Shown: piece by piece, positions 1 to 10,768 of the stretch
How the letters are laid out: the number at the start of each line of letters is the position of its first letter
Position numbering within the stretch: position 1 is the first letter of the stretch
Assembly: GCF_000003195.3 (NCBI RefSeq)
Contig: NW_018396397.1
Coordinates: 727,836 to 791,835, forward strand
DNA: 64,000 nucleotides
Direction of reading: 5' to 3'
From: Sorghum bicolor
Lineage: Eukaryota; Streptophyta; Magnoliopsida; Poales; Poaceae
Made by a program: the position numbers and the translations under genes
Notes under the pieces: generated by a model
The model's database searches: none
What the model saw: only the letters and a program-made list of their open reading frames with translations
Told to the model about the DNA's origin: nothing

Positions 1-3000
1 TTCCGGCCTACACCGGCCGCCTAATCACGGAGCGCCCGGAGAACTGGACGTACGGCGTCGTCCAAGCTCATCAGTCGCGGCTCGACCCCCTCCTCGATGC
101 CTTGAAGAAACTACGAGTTGAGGGTCTGTCCGCCGATCTCGTCCTCTCGGCCGTCCATCATCGGAGGATTCTCCCGTTGATGTCTCGGCCGCTGAGGATG
201 GTTGAGATGGGTCCCGGCGTTTCGTCCCGGGACCTCGAGGCGTGCCGGATGTCCAACGAGGCTCCGGCGGACGATGAAGTCGCGGCCCGGGTCAGGGCGG
301 CCGTCGCCGGTGACTTCCAGCCGGAGCACGTCAATGGCTTCCCCATGAGGCCTGACGCGGGCTCGATCGACCTGGTACGTTCTTTTCTTGTATATGGCTT
401 TGATTCCGGATTTCCTTTGCTTCCCCTTTTTTTTAAGCTTGTCTTTGTTCTCGCAGGGACCGATCGACGTTCGGTCCTCGAGGCCTCCAGTAAAGGAGGA
501 CGAGGTCGACCGTGACAAGCGGTGCCAGTCCGCTGAGAAACTGAAGTCCGCCAAGGACTCAGAGAAGAAAGAGAAGAAGAAGAAGAATCTCGACCGCCAA
601 TCATTAGAGGCGCGTCGAGCCAAGTCCAGGCAAAGGGGGGAGCCTGAGGAAGAATCCCCCAGTGAGGACGACGGGGGAGACGGCGATGACGACAACGACA
701 ACTCCGAGGGGATGGCGTCTCGTCTCGACCGAATCCTCGAGGGTCCGCCTCGAGGCGATGTCCATGCCCCGCGGATGGGAGCGCCAAAGGAGGGGCCAGG
801 CGGATCTTACCGCCCCCGCGCCGACACCCCTCCCGCGCCTGCGCCAAGTCGGGCCGCCCCGCACCCCCAACCTCCCCCTGCACGGAAGGCGGGTGGCCAG
901 GCTAAGCCCCAGGCGACGGGGCCGTTGACCCGTGGCCGCGCCGCGGCCTCCGAAAAGGGAGACACTGGATGCAGGAGCGCTAGCCCCGGCGCTCGCCAGG
1001 TGGGAGATGCTGGACCAAGGCCTGCGCCAGCCCGTGAGGGGCCTGGAGTCTCGACACGGGGTGGTTCGAGGCCCCCCGGTCGAGGTACCGGCAGGCGAGC
1101 CGTTCTCCCTGTGGGGTAAGTTTTTCGACGCTGTGATTCTCATCCTCTCGTTTCTTTGCGTTTTCTCATATAGCTGTCTCCCTTATGCCCATTTCTCCTT
1201 CCTCAGGTTGAAGCGGACGCTTGAGCAGGCCCAGCCTTCGATGGCGAAAAGGCTCAAGGTGGGGGCGGCCTCCAAGGAATCAGGTTAGTAACTTATTCCT
1301 GTTGTTATGGAAAAGGCTCAAGGTTAGTACCTTTGTTTTGCGTTTTATAGGCTTCTCCGACCCTCGACCACCGACCGGCGCTAAGAGTGCCCCACCACGT
1401 CCCCTGGCGGATGAGTCCGCCCCATCATCGCCAAAACAGGCCGAGGCGCCTCAGCCCCAAGGGCGAGAGGGAGCCCCCGAGCCTCCCCGATCGGGGGTTG
1501 AGGCGGATCCAATCACTATAAGTGACGGGTCTGGCGGCGACGGGTCTTCGAGGGATGCCCGCCCTATGGACGAGGAGGTCGAGGCCTCTCCCACCGCGAG
1601 ACGGACTCCTTGGCCCATCGGGCTCCACTCTGTCGAAGAGCAGAGGAGGAAAGAGGGGAGAGAGCGTGAGCAGAAGATGCGGCATCAGCCGCAGGAGGAA
1701 AAGCAGTTGCTACCAACAGGGGGAGAGGTGAGGCAGCCATCAGCAGGTCCCCAGCTCGAGGAGCTGCTGGAGCAGGACCGTCGCCAGGAGCCGCAGGAGC
1801 CCCAGGGGCAACGGCAGCAGAGGGGCCAGCAATCGGAGGAACCGCTCGAGCCTCCCCCTCATAGTCCGCCCCAATCGGTACTACCGGCGCCGCAAGAGCC
1901 CGAGAACCAGGAGGAGGGTCTGCTAGTTTTCGGCCCTCCGACCCCGGCGTGGCTCCGCCCAGGGGCGCCCGCCGCGATCCTAGCAGAGCCGAGGCGGGCG
2001 GATGGCGTGGTGGCGCTCGCCTGCATGATGCGCACCCCCGTTGACCCCGAGTCCGAGATCACGAGGATGATCTACGGCATGGACGGAATCGCCCCGGGAT
2101 TCCTCCAGGAGCGTCAGTCGTGGGAGGACCGTATTCCCGCCGAGGAGGACGAGGCTGGAACATCGGGCGGTAGTGGAGGCGGCGAAACCGGGACCTGGAA
2201 GACGGTTCCCTTCCCTCGTCGACTTGTTCCTGCGCCACGGGGGGTCACTCGAGACCGTCGAGGAGCTTATCTGTGGCGTCAAGGCGCGGGCCGACCAGGA
2301 GATGGAGAATTGGTGCCCCGACCGGATCCGCATCCGGGCTTCCACCGACCCGTCCGAACCCAATATTTTTTTGCACGACCGGAAGGAGGCCGAGAAGTGG
2401 GAGCACGTCGAGGAGCTCCGCCCGTGGATGAAGCACACGGTGGGGCTCCTGTCGGACGTTGTTAACAACGGGCTCGGACCGGCCTACTTTGTAAGTACTT
2501 TTCAGTCCTTAATCTTTATAGAACATTTGGTTTTGTGTTCTAACTGCTCGACCACCGGCTCGCAGGACTTGAAAGAGACCTCCCGCATTAAGTCAAGCTT
2601 CATCCACGCCATGAGAGGCGGCTGGGAGCAGCTCCCCATCCTCAAAGATCAACTCCTGGAGTCGTAGGAGAAGCTCCTCAAGGCCTACAAGGAGCTCTTG
2701 GCACTCGAGGAGGAGAAGGAGAGGGAGGCTGCTCTGGTCGAGGCTTGAGAGGCCTCAAGGAAGGCGGTGGAAGAGGCGACGCTGCTGAGGGAGCAGGCTA
2801 TGACGGTCGAGGAAGCTACGTCCAAGGCCCGGGATGAGGCCCTGACCTACAAGAGCGCGGCTGCTGACCTAGATAAGGAGAAGGGCCTCCTCCAGACCGA
2901 ACTCGCCTCCGCCCGAGCAACCTTTCAAAGGATGAAGGTGGAGTGCGTGAATGGCGAGATCGCCAGGAGCGCTGCAGAGGAGGCCAAGAAGAAGGCCCTC

Positions 3001-3777
3001 GAAGATCTCGAGGAGGAGCGGGCTCGATCCCGCAGCCTTTCTGACGACGTTGATCGTCTGAAGAGAGCGCTGCTGGAAAAAGATGGGGCCATCACGCAAG
3101 CCGGCAAGGCGATCGAAGATCTACGTGTCGCCAACACCGAGGTGGCGCGCTCCAATAGGGAGGTCGAGAGGGCCAACACCAACTTGGTTGGCGAGAACAT
3201 GGCTTTAGAGGAGAGCATCCATGGTACGTTTCTACTATCGAGTTTCTTTTCTGAGGTGTCCCTGGTGTTATCTAATCCCTTCATGCTGGTCCTTGCAGGG
3301 CTCAAAGATGAGCTGCTGGCCGCCCAAGTCGAGGCCCGTTCCATCAAGACTCAGCTCGAGGGGGAGGTCGCCTTGAATGGTCGTCTACGGACTGCGATAA
3401 GCGACCTCTCGGCCTCCCGGGAGCTCGAGCCTGTCGATGAGTCAAGGGAGGAAGCTCGAGGCGATGCACTCGTCGACCAGCTATGCTACCTTGGAGCTAC
3501 GCTGAGAGACCGGGTGCGGGACGCTCTTCACGTTGGGGTGAAGCGGGCGATGGTGGTAGTCTGCTCGGGCTTCTCTTACGACATGGAGGTGGTATCCCAC
3601 GGCTTCGTCACCGACATCTCCAAGACTGATACAGAGAACGAGGAGAGGCTCCACGCCTTGATCGAAGACGCAGAGGTTCCTGGGGAAAGGTTAGCCAAGC
3701 TGTTTGAGCCAGAAGTACTTCCTCCTGAGACTAGCTCAGGCGCGGGCGAGGATGGTGAGGGTCGAGACGTGGATTGA
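1..3777 (+). pseudogene. Tat-1 antisense gene: spliced coiled-coil transposon protein, 5' end missing
   Basis: This gene runs opposite to gag-pol. I read exons separated by short introns with GT...AG ends and pyrimidine-rich acceptors: about 375-456, 1116-1206, 1284-1350, 2491-2565 and 3224-3298. The first exon is the end of a domain homologous to the better preserved Tat-2 copy at 16.0-16.6 kb. Next come a Lys/Glu/Asp-rich stretch (about 490-720), a long Pro/Gln/Glu-rich low-complexity region (1351-2150) and a heptad-rich coiled coil (2570-3400). A conserved C-terminal region follows (LRDRVRDALHVGVKRAM around 3500) and the gene stops at 3775-3777. Lesions: a frame change near 2165-2175, a TAG at 2665-2667 and a TGA near 2746. 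In grasses such proteins are annotated as 'putative gypsy type transposon' (PF04195-like). Function is unknown. The first intron is phase 0 and restores an uninterrupted reading frame; the frame across the second intron is uncertain. Confidence 0.75.
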
Positions 3778-4324
3778 GGCCTGCGAGCCTACTCTGGGTG
3801 CTAAGGCCCTTTGTATAGTATTTTGCTACTCTATCTTGTGTAATATTGTGTTTTTAAGTGACTTATAACGTTCGTGAATGTTTGCCCATTTTTCCACTCG
3901 AGACACCTTTGTTTCCTCTTGTGCCTATGTTTGTATTCCTCGTTTGATCTTTTGTTTAAGGCGATCTCGATTGCCTCGAGGTTGAGGAGGCGAGTAGAGT
4001 TTCCGTAGCTCGGGGGCGTAGGAGTTCTCAGGCTTGTCGTCTCTCGGCCCTTAAGGGGCTCGAGGCGCCTGTACTACTCGATCGCACGAGGTTTACTGAT
4101 AGGAGCGAAAGGATTACTTGGTTTTCTCGATACTTTGGGGGGCACCCCCCTGCTAGCCCCGAGGGGTATCGACTATGATGGGTCATAGTTGGTACTCCCT
4201 TCTAGCGTCGAGATTACAATTTGTGAAAAAGTAAATTGCTTCGAGGGAAAGATCTTATTCATTCATGCATTCATTCGCTAGGCTTTGGTACAGAATGTAC
4301 ATGGGAACATAAAGCTTTGAAATT
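3778..4324. other. Convergent spacer between antisense gene and integrase of Tat-1
   Basis: No coding potential is visible. The plus-strand antisense gene stops at 3777 and the minus-strand integrase stops at 4325, so both 3' ends and presumably both polyadenylation regions lie here. The stretch is AT-rich just after the antisense gene (3800-3960), then has GC-rich blocks with runs such as GGGGGGCACCCCCC near 4138. Confidence 0.6.
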
Positions 4325-5893
4325 CTAGGGGTAGAATCGACGTAGCTGTTCGATGTTCCACGCGTTGGTGAAGATCGCCCCCTTTTCGTCAGCGAGCTTG
4401 TATGTCCCCGGCTTCAACACCTCGGCCACTACGTACGGGCCCTCCCAAGGTGGAGTCAGCTTGTGGCATCCTTGATTGCTTTGCCGCCGCCGTAGGACGA
4501 GGTCGCCCACGTTCAAGTCCCTCTTGCGCACGTGCTTGTCGTGGTAGCGTCGAAGCTTCTGCTGGTATCTGGCGGAGTTGAGGAGGGCCATGTCTCGAGC
4601 TTCTTCGAGTTGGGCGACCGCGTTCTCTTGAGTCTCTTTATTTGATTGCTTGTTGTATGCTTTGAGTCGAGGGGATCCATACTCGAGGTCCGTTGGGAGC
4701 ACGGCCTTAGAACCATAGACCATGAAGAATGGGGTGTATTTTGTGGCCCTACTTGGCATCGTCCTCAAGCTCCATAGGACCGAGGAAAGCTCCTCGACCC
4801 ATTTCTTGCCGAATTTCTTCAAGCGATTGTAGATGCTCGGTTTGAGCCCCTGCAATATCATGCCGTTGGCACGCTCGACCTGGCCGTTAGTTCGAGGGTG
4901 GGCCACTGCAGACCAGTTCACACGGATGTGATGTTGATCGCAGAAGTCCAAGAACTTTTTGCCAGTGAACTGAGTGCCATTGTCGGTGATGATGACGTTG
5001 GGAATCCCAAACCGGTGAATGATGTCGGTGAAGAAAAGGACGGCTTGTTCGGAGCGGATGTTGGTGATGGGTCGAGCCTCGATCCATTTGGAGAATTTGT
5101 CGACGGCCACCAGCAAGTGGGTGTACCCCCCTTTTGCCTTTTGTAGGGGCCCTACTAAGTCGAGCCCCCACACCGCAAACGGCCATGTGATGGGGATCAT
5201 CTGGAGAGCGTGGGCGGGCAGGTGCGTCTGCTTGGCGTAGAATTGGCACCCGTGGCATGAGCGCACGAGCTCGATGGCATCAGCTATGGCCGTTGGATAG
5301 TAGAAGCCTTGTCGAAAAGCGTTCCCTACGAGGGTCCGCGGAGCAGCGTGGTGGCCACAAGCCCCCGAGTGTAGATCCTCGAGGAGTTTTCGGCCTTCTT
5401 CTATGGTGATGCAACGCTGCAAGATCGCCGTCGGGCTTCGTCGATATAGCTCATTGACTTCGCCATAGATTACATATGACTTGGCCCGTCGAGCAATACG
5501 GCGGGCCTCGGATCGATCTTCTGGTAGTTCGCAGCGGATTAGGCAGTCGAGGAATCGTGTGCGCCAGTCAAACGGTCGACCGGGCCGCTGTTCCACCCCC
5601 ATTACCTCAGCTGCCATTAGTAGTGCTTCGACGGCATCAATTTGCTGGGCAGGAGCGGTTTCGACACCAGCCCCCGAGCCCAAGTCGACAGAAGGCTCGT
5701 GTAGATCTTTCAAGAACGTGTCAGGTGGGACCGTGCCTCGAGTCGACGCGATCTTAGCGAGTTCGTCGGCCGCCTCGTTGTAGCGTCGGGCAATATGGAC
5801 GAGCTCGAGGCCATGAAACTTGTCCTCGAGTCGACGGACTTCTTTGCAGTACGCCTCCATTTTTGGGTCGTGGCAGTTTGAGGCTTTCATCAC
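4325..5893 (-). CDS. pol: Tat-1 pol: C-terminus of second RNase H plus integrase (intact segment)
   Basis: This 522-residue open segment is the 3' part of the polyprotein. It is in the same frame as the RNase H segment upstream but cut from it by a TGA at 5936-5938. Residues about 1-50 finish an RNase H-like fold (RRYNEAADELAK). The integrase zinc-binding region has H175, H181/182, C213 and C216 (CHGC). The catalytic triad is complete: D245 (WGLDLVGPL), D304 (TDNGTQF) and E340 (NGQVERANG), with 35 residues between the last two, the classic D,D-35-E spacing. The C-terminal region carries the usual GDLVLR and PPWEGPYVV motifs and ends LRRFYP, a common end for Tat pol. The integrase would insert element DNA into the genome. 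This domain alone looks undamaged, but no intact frame feeds into it. Confidence 0.9.
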   Translation of the reverse strand: MMKASNCHDPKMEAYCKEVRRLEDKFHGLELVHIARRYNEAADELAKIASTRGTVPPDTFLKDLHEPSVDLGSGAGVETAPAQQIDAVEALLMAAEVMGVEQRPGRPFDWRTRFLDCLIRCELPEDRSEARRIARRAKSYVIYGEVNELYRRSPTAILQRCITIEEGRKLLEDLHSGACGHHAAPRTLVGNAFRQGFYYPTAIADAIELVRSCHGCQFYAKQTHLPAHALQMIPITWPFAVWGLDLVGPLQKAKGGYTHLLVAVDKFSKWIEARPITNIRSEQAVLFFTDIIHRFGIPNVIITDNGTQFTGKKFLDFCDQHHIRVNWSAVAHPRTNGQVERANGMILQGLKPSIYNRLKKFGKKWVEELSSVLWSLRTMPSRATKYTPFFMVYGSKAVLPTDLEYGSPRLKAYNKQSNKETQENAVAQLEEARDMALLNSARYQQKLRRYHDKHVRKRDLNVGDLVLRRRQSNQGCHKLTPPWEGPYVVAEVLKPGTYKLADEKGAIFTNAWNIEQLRRFYP

Positions 5894-6918
5894 TTGATCG
5901 ATGACGAGTTGGGAGTCACCTCGAACGTCGAGGCATCAAACTCCAAGCTCGATGGCGATCTTCAAACCATTGACAAGGGCCTCATACTCTGCAACATTGT
6001 TGGACGTGGCAAAATGAGTCCTGATGACATACCTCATATGAACGCCCAGAGGCAAGATGAATAGCAGGCCCACCCCAGCTCCTGTTTTCATGAGAGACCC
6101 GTCGAAATACATCGTCCATAGCTCAGCTTGAACTTGAGTCGGGGGGAGTTGGGAGTCAGTCCATTCCACAACGAAATCCACCAGGGCCTGTGACTTGATA
6201 GCTTTGCAGGGTGCATAAGTGAGGGTCTCACTCATGAGCTCGACCGCCCACTTAGCGATTCTTCCCGTGGCCTTCCGACTTTGGATGATCTCGCCCAGGG
6301 GGAAGGACGAGACCACCATGATAGGGTGGCCGAGGAAGTAATGTCGTAGCTTGCGTCAGACGAGGATCACGACGTAGATTAGCTTCTGGATTTGCGGGTA
6401 ACGCGCCTTGGTCTCCGAGAGCACCTCACTGATGAAATAAACTGGCCTCTGGACTGGCAGCGCATGCCCCTCCTCCTGCCTCTCGACCCTACCGCTGCAC
6501 TGACGACCTAGGTCGTCGAGGCAACATATAGAAGCAGAGGTTCTGCAGGTTGAGGCGGGACTAGGACTAGTGCAGAGGTTAGCGTTTTCTTCAAGTTATC
6601 GAGGGCTTCCTCGGCCTCTGGGGTCCAAGAGAAACGCTCGACTTTCTTCAAGAGTCGGTACAGTGGCAACGCCTTTTCTCCCAACCTCGAGATGAAACGA
6701 CTCAGCGCCGCTAAGCATCCCGTGACTCTCTGCACGCCCTTGACGTCTCGGATCGGCCCCATCCTCGTGATGGCCGAGACTTTCTCGGGGTTGGCCTCGA
6801 TGCCACGCTGGGAAATGATGTAACCCAGGAGCATGCCTCGAGGTACGCCGAAAACGCACTTCTCGAGGTTGAGCTTGATTTGGTTGGCTCGTAAGCAGCT
6901 GAAAGCAATTTCGAGGTC
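5894..6918 (-). pseudogene. pol: Tat-1 pol: RT C-terminal part and RNase H domains, broken
   Basis: Minus-strand reading gives the end of the reverse transcriptase (MLLGYIISQRGIEANPEKV). The RT-linked RNase H follows (SWTPEAEEALDNLKK, then LLLYVAST), then the second RNase H-like domain that marks the Tat lineage ([32 protein letters not shown]). It keeps the Asp of the YFDGS motif and the Glu of the AEYEAL motif. Breaks: TAG at 6508-6510, a small deletion shifting the frame near 6485, a TGA near 6358 where the homologous Tat-2 copy has an Arg codon, and TGA at 5936-5938. Several of these fit C-to-T change at CpG (CGA to TGA), the expected decay of a methylated element. Confidence 0.85.
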
Positions 6919-7416
6919 CTAGATCAAGTCTCTGTGTCGCTTTGACTTGACGACGATGTCGTCGACATAGGCCTCGACCGTCGACCCTATGTGCTTGCCG
7001 AATACGTGGAGCATGCAGCGCTGATATGTTGCTCCCGCATTTCGAAGCCCGAACGGCATAGTTACATAACCATACATTCCAAAAGGTGTGATGAAAGATG
7101 TCGCGAGCTGGTCGGACTCTTTCATTTTTATTTGATGGTAACCAGAGTATGCATCAAGAAAAGAAAGGGTTTCATATCCCGCAGTTGAATCAACAATTTG
7201 ATCGATACGTGGTAATGGAAAAGGAACTTTTGGACATGCTTTATTTAAACTTGTATAAACGACACACATCCTCATTTTCCCATTCTTTTTCTTAACTAGT
7301 ATAGGATTTGCTAACCAGTCAGGATGGTGAACCTCCTTGATGAATCCGGCCGTCAAAAGCTTGTGGATTTCCTCGCCAATGATCTTGCGCTTCTCTTCGT
7401 CGAAGCGGCGCAACCG
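6919..7416 (-). pseudogene. pol: Tat-1 pol: reverse transcriptase core
   Basis: The segment encodes the RT finger and palm: RRFDEEKRK, GFIKEVHHPDWLANPILVKKKNGK, then FLDAYSGYHQIKM with the first catalytic Asp, MPFGLRNAGATYQR, and YVDDIVVKSK with the paired catalytic Asp residues. It is closed by a TAG at 6919-6921 and preceded by a TAG at 7417-7419; both lie in the same frame as the flanking segments, so they are nonsense mutations in one polyprotein. The usual VDYTSLNKACPK motif reads VVYTSLNKACPK here, so the Asp of the palm motif is changed to Val compared with Tat-2. Confidence 0.9.
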
Positions 7417-8283
7417 CTACTTCACTGGCTTGGAACCAGCTCGAATCTCCAAGGAGTGCTCGGCGACTTCCCTCGGTATGCCTGGCATGTCCGAGGGACT
7501 CCATGCAAACATGTCGGCGTTCGCACGGAGAAAGTCGATGAGCACGGCTTCCTGTTTGGGGTCGAGGTCGGCACTGATCGTCAGTGCTTTGCCGTCAAAG
7601 TTGTGGGGGTCGAGCGGGATCTTCTTGGTTCCTTCCACCGGCTCGAAGCTGCCCGCGTGGCGCTTGGGTTCTGGAGCCTCAGCGGCCAGGGCCTCGAGCT
7701 TCGAGACGAGCTCGGTAGAACCTTCGACTGCCTCCCCATACTCGACGCATTCGACGTCGCACTCGTACGCGTGCTCGTAGGAGGAGCTAACAGTGATAAC
7801 GCCCTTGGGCCCACGCATCTTTAGCTTCAAGTACGTGTAGTTGGGAATTGCCATGAATTTGGCGTAGCCTGGGCGTCCGATGATGGCGTGGTACGTGCCT
7901 CGGAACCCCACCACCTCAAAGGTGGGGGTCTCCTTTTTGAAATTGGCCGCCGTGCCAAAGCAGACCGGTAGGTCGATTCGACCTACTGGCAACGCCTTCT
8001 TCCCTGGTACGACGCCGTGGAATCCACCGGCGCTTGGCTGGAGTTGCGTCCTGTTGATGTCGAGGAGGTCAAGGGTCTCGAGGTAGATGATGTTGAGGCT
8101 GCTGCCGCCGTCCATCAACACCTTTGAGAGCCTGGCGTTGACGATGATGGGGTCGACGATGAGCGGGTAGACACCAGGGGCGACTACCCTGTCGGGGTGG
8201 TCGTCTCGGTCGAAGGTGATGGGGGTGCTCGACCAGCTGAGGTACTGGGGCACCGCCATCCTTGTCGCAAAAACCTCACGGCA
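7417..8283 (-). pseudogene. pol: Tat-1 pol: aspartic protease and start of RT
   Basis: The frame continues from gag after the TAA at 8284-8286. A pepsin-like retroviral protease is recognisable by the active-site motif VLMDGGSSLNII, the flap-side FHGVVPG and the C-terminal HAIIGRPGYAKFM. It would cut the Gag-Pol polyprotein. After the protease comes a linker and the conserved FAWSPSDMPGIPREVAEHSL stretch leading into RT. The segment stops at a TAG (7417-7419) where Tat-2 has a Gln codon. Confidence 0.85.
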
Positions 8284-10710
8284 TTACCTCTTGCGTTGCC
8301 TTGCGGTCAGCTGCGTCGAGGGGCATCCGTAGATCATGTAGCAGTCATGGACGGCAGGGAAGCCGTCGTCATCTTTGCCATCCCCTTTGTCGCCGCTCTT
8401 TTCTTTCTTTGGGTCGTCACGGGCGTCCTTCTTGAACCCTAGACCATCGAAATGCTTTTTCGGCATACGACAGTCCTCGAGCTTGTGGTTGGCTCCTCCC
8501 TTATGGTAAGGGCATGGCTCCTTTAGCATCTTATCGAGGATGCCCACCTCTGGAGGGCCTCGGGGCTTTTTGCGTTCCGTGGCGGCGACGAGATCGTCGT
8601 CGAGGTCTTCCCGCTGGAACGACCATGTTTTCTTCTTCTTCTTGTTCTTCTTGGGCCGTCGACTGGGACCCTCATCCTCATCGGTGGGCGGCTTGCCTTT
8701 CCTTCCTTCACAGCTGAAGAAGGCGCCGACCGCTTCTTCCCCTGTCGCGTAGTTTGCCACTACGTCCATCAACTCGTCGACGGTCTGGGGACGATTCCGG
8801 CCTAATTCCCGTACAAAGTCTCGACTGGTGGTACAAGAGACGATGGCCAGGATGACGTCGTGGTCGGGGATGTGCGGCAGCTCGGTGCGTTGCTTCGAGA
8901 AGCGTCGAGCGTACTCTCGGAGGGTTTCTCCTGACTTCTGCTTGCATTTGCTGAGGTCCCACGAGTTGTTGGGTCGTATGTAGGTCCCCTTGAAGTTACC
9001 CTCAAACACCCTGACCAAATCAACCCAATCGTGGATCTGGTTGGCCGGGAGCTCCTCGAGACATCTGCGGGCGGTGTCAGAGAGGAAGAGCGGCAGCTGT
9101 CTGATGATGGCTCGATCATCCCCTCGAGCGCCTCCTAGCTGACAGGCCAACCTAAAATCTGCCAGCCACAGCTCTGGCTTGGTCTCGCCGTTGTACTTTG
9201 CAATGTTGGTCGGGGGTCGGAATGGGCTGGGCAGTGGCGTGCTGCGGATTGCCCTGCTAAACACCCGCGGGCCTGGTGGCTCTGGGGCCATCCGGTCCTC
9301 ATCGCTGTCGTACCTTCCGCCGCGATGGGCGCTGTAACCGCGCTCCTCTGCGTCTCCATATCGACAGCGACGATTCTCTTCAATATCGCGTCGCGCGTCG
9401 TGTCGTCGTTGGTTGTCGACGGGGAGGACGAGCGTGGTCTTTTTCCCTCGAGGGGGCGGCTGCTGATGGACCGATACCTCCTTTTCGTTGTGGGCCGGCT
9501 CATCGCGCTTTTCTGCGGCCGCTCCCCGACGTCGAGAGGCCGAGCTCTCGGCTTGCTGAACTGCTGCTACCTGGAGCAGAGTCTGCACCTCGTCTCGAAT
9601 GCGTCGCGCTTGGGAATTTGACGGCTCAGGCATATTACGCAGCAACATTGTTGCCGCCACGATGTTCTGGCCCGCTCGAGGGAAGCGGCTAACGGGTTGC
9701 TCAGGCTCTTCGTCTCCGACGATCTGCCTATGGACTTCTCAAGCTCGTCTGCGGACACTTCCGCCAGGCGGGTAAGGCAGGTCCTGCTCAAGGATCTGCT
9801 CAAGCAGAACAAGGCGCTCACGATCCTCGTCAAGCTTTGTCTTGAGCTCTCGTAGCTGCGCAAGTTGCGTGGCTCTGTCCTCCTGAGGAGGGGGGTCGAC
9901 CTGTCTGTCATTCCCAGACGTCCTGGGGTCTTCCCTTGCTGCAGGGGCTCGACCGCCAGCAGCGGCATCCTGCGTCTCGTCGGTAGTTTCTACCGCCCCG
10001 TTGATATGATAGCATTCCCTAGTAGGGTCGTAACTATCGGTCTCGGAATCGGAGTCCGGCTCGGCGGCGTAGAAACATCCACGTCCCTCTTCCAGCAGCC
10101 GCTGCCTGAGCGAGGTGATCATGTACCACCCAGGGCCTAGGCGGCGGAGGCCTCGTACCTGAGAGAAATCCGGCAGCTCAGACGTCCGCTGTTGCACTCC
10201 GGTGTCGCGTGGGAGGACCATTGGTCTTTCCACGTATGTCTGGGCATTTGGACATATTGTCCTGGCGAGCGACGCCGCGACATTGTCCAGGCCGAACGGC
10301 AATGCTCTTCTTGGGGCGACCAGCCTGTGTGGAAGTAGCCTGGCGGTGGGGGAGAGCGCGTGGGGCGCGTCACCTCCTGTCGTCGTGCGATCCTCGCGGT
10401 GCCGAGTCGTCATGCCCACGGCTTTGGCGCGCGGTGCCGTCGGCTCCTGTGTCACCTCCTGCCTGGCACGAACCATCGGTCGCGACAGGGCAAGAGCGCG
10501 ACGATGGTGCCGTCCACGCCTCTTCTTGTGTGGGGAGGCGTGATGGCGAGGGCGTCTCGGGGCCCTCGTCCTTGCTGGCACAACGCGGGCTCCTCCCGGT
10601 CCTTTGATTGAGAGCAAGATCATGTCATAGCTAGAGCCAGTAGACATGAACTCGAGACTCCCAAACCAAATCACCCTGGAGCGCGGAATCGGTGAAGAAA
10701 TAGTAGCCAT
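8284..10710 (-). pseudogene. gag: Tat-1 gag
   Basis: Gag starts at ATG 10710-10708, about 40 bases after the primer-binding site. The frame is interrupted by TGA at 9739-9741 and ends at TAA 8284-8286, where the Tat-2 copy has a Glu codon between gag and protease; gag and pol were therefore probably one frame. The N-terminal third is basic and proline-rich, then has an acidic patch (DSDSETDSYDP) and a short coiled coil. The retrotransposon Gag core is clear from about 9000 back to 8700 (AKYNGETKPELWLADFRLAC, LREYARRFSKQRTELPHIPD). A lysine-rich tract and a zinc-knuckle-like CPYHKGGANHKLEDC sit near the C-terminus. Gag would form the particle shell and bind RNA. Confidence 0.85.
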
Positions 10711-10749
10711 CTAGAAAGGAATGGGAAATCAGTGAAAAACACGCAGGAC

Positions 10750-10768
10750 CCCTACCTGGCGCGCCAAC
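10750..10768 (-). promoter_or_regulatory. Tat-1 primer-binding site
   Basis: Directly inside the LTR end, the minus strand reads TTGGCGCGCCAGGTAGGGG. The same 19 bases stand at the same place in Tat-2. It starts one base from the terminal CA of the LTR, as expected for the tRNA primer site. I do not assign the tRNA. Confidence 0.8.

Noticed and set aside
111..1143. Minus-strand open frames over the Tat-1 antisense gene
   Set aside because: The plus-strand reading has splice sites and matches the Tat-2 copy; the minus-strand products are low-complexity shadows.
7324..7824. Plus-strand open frames of 147-166 codons over the Tat-1 protease and RT
   Set aside because: They are mirror frames of the GC-rich minus-strand pol gene, which has clear protease and RT motifs.
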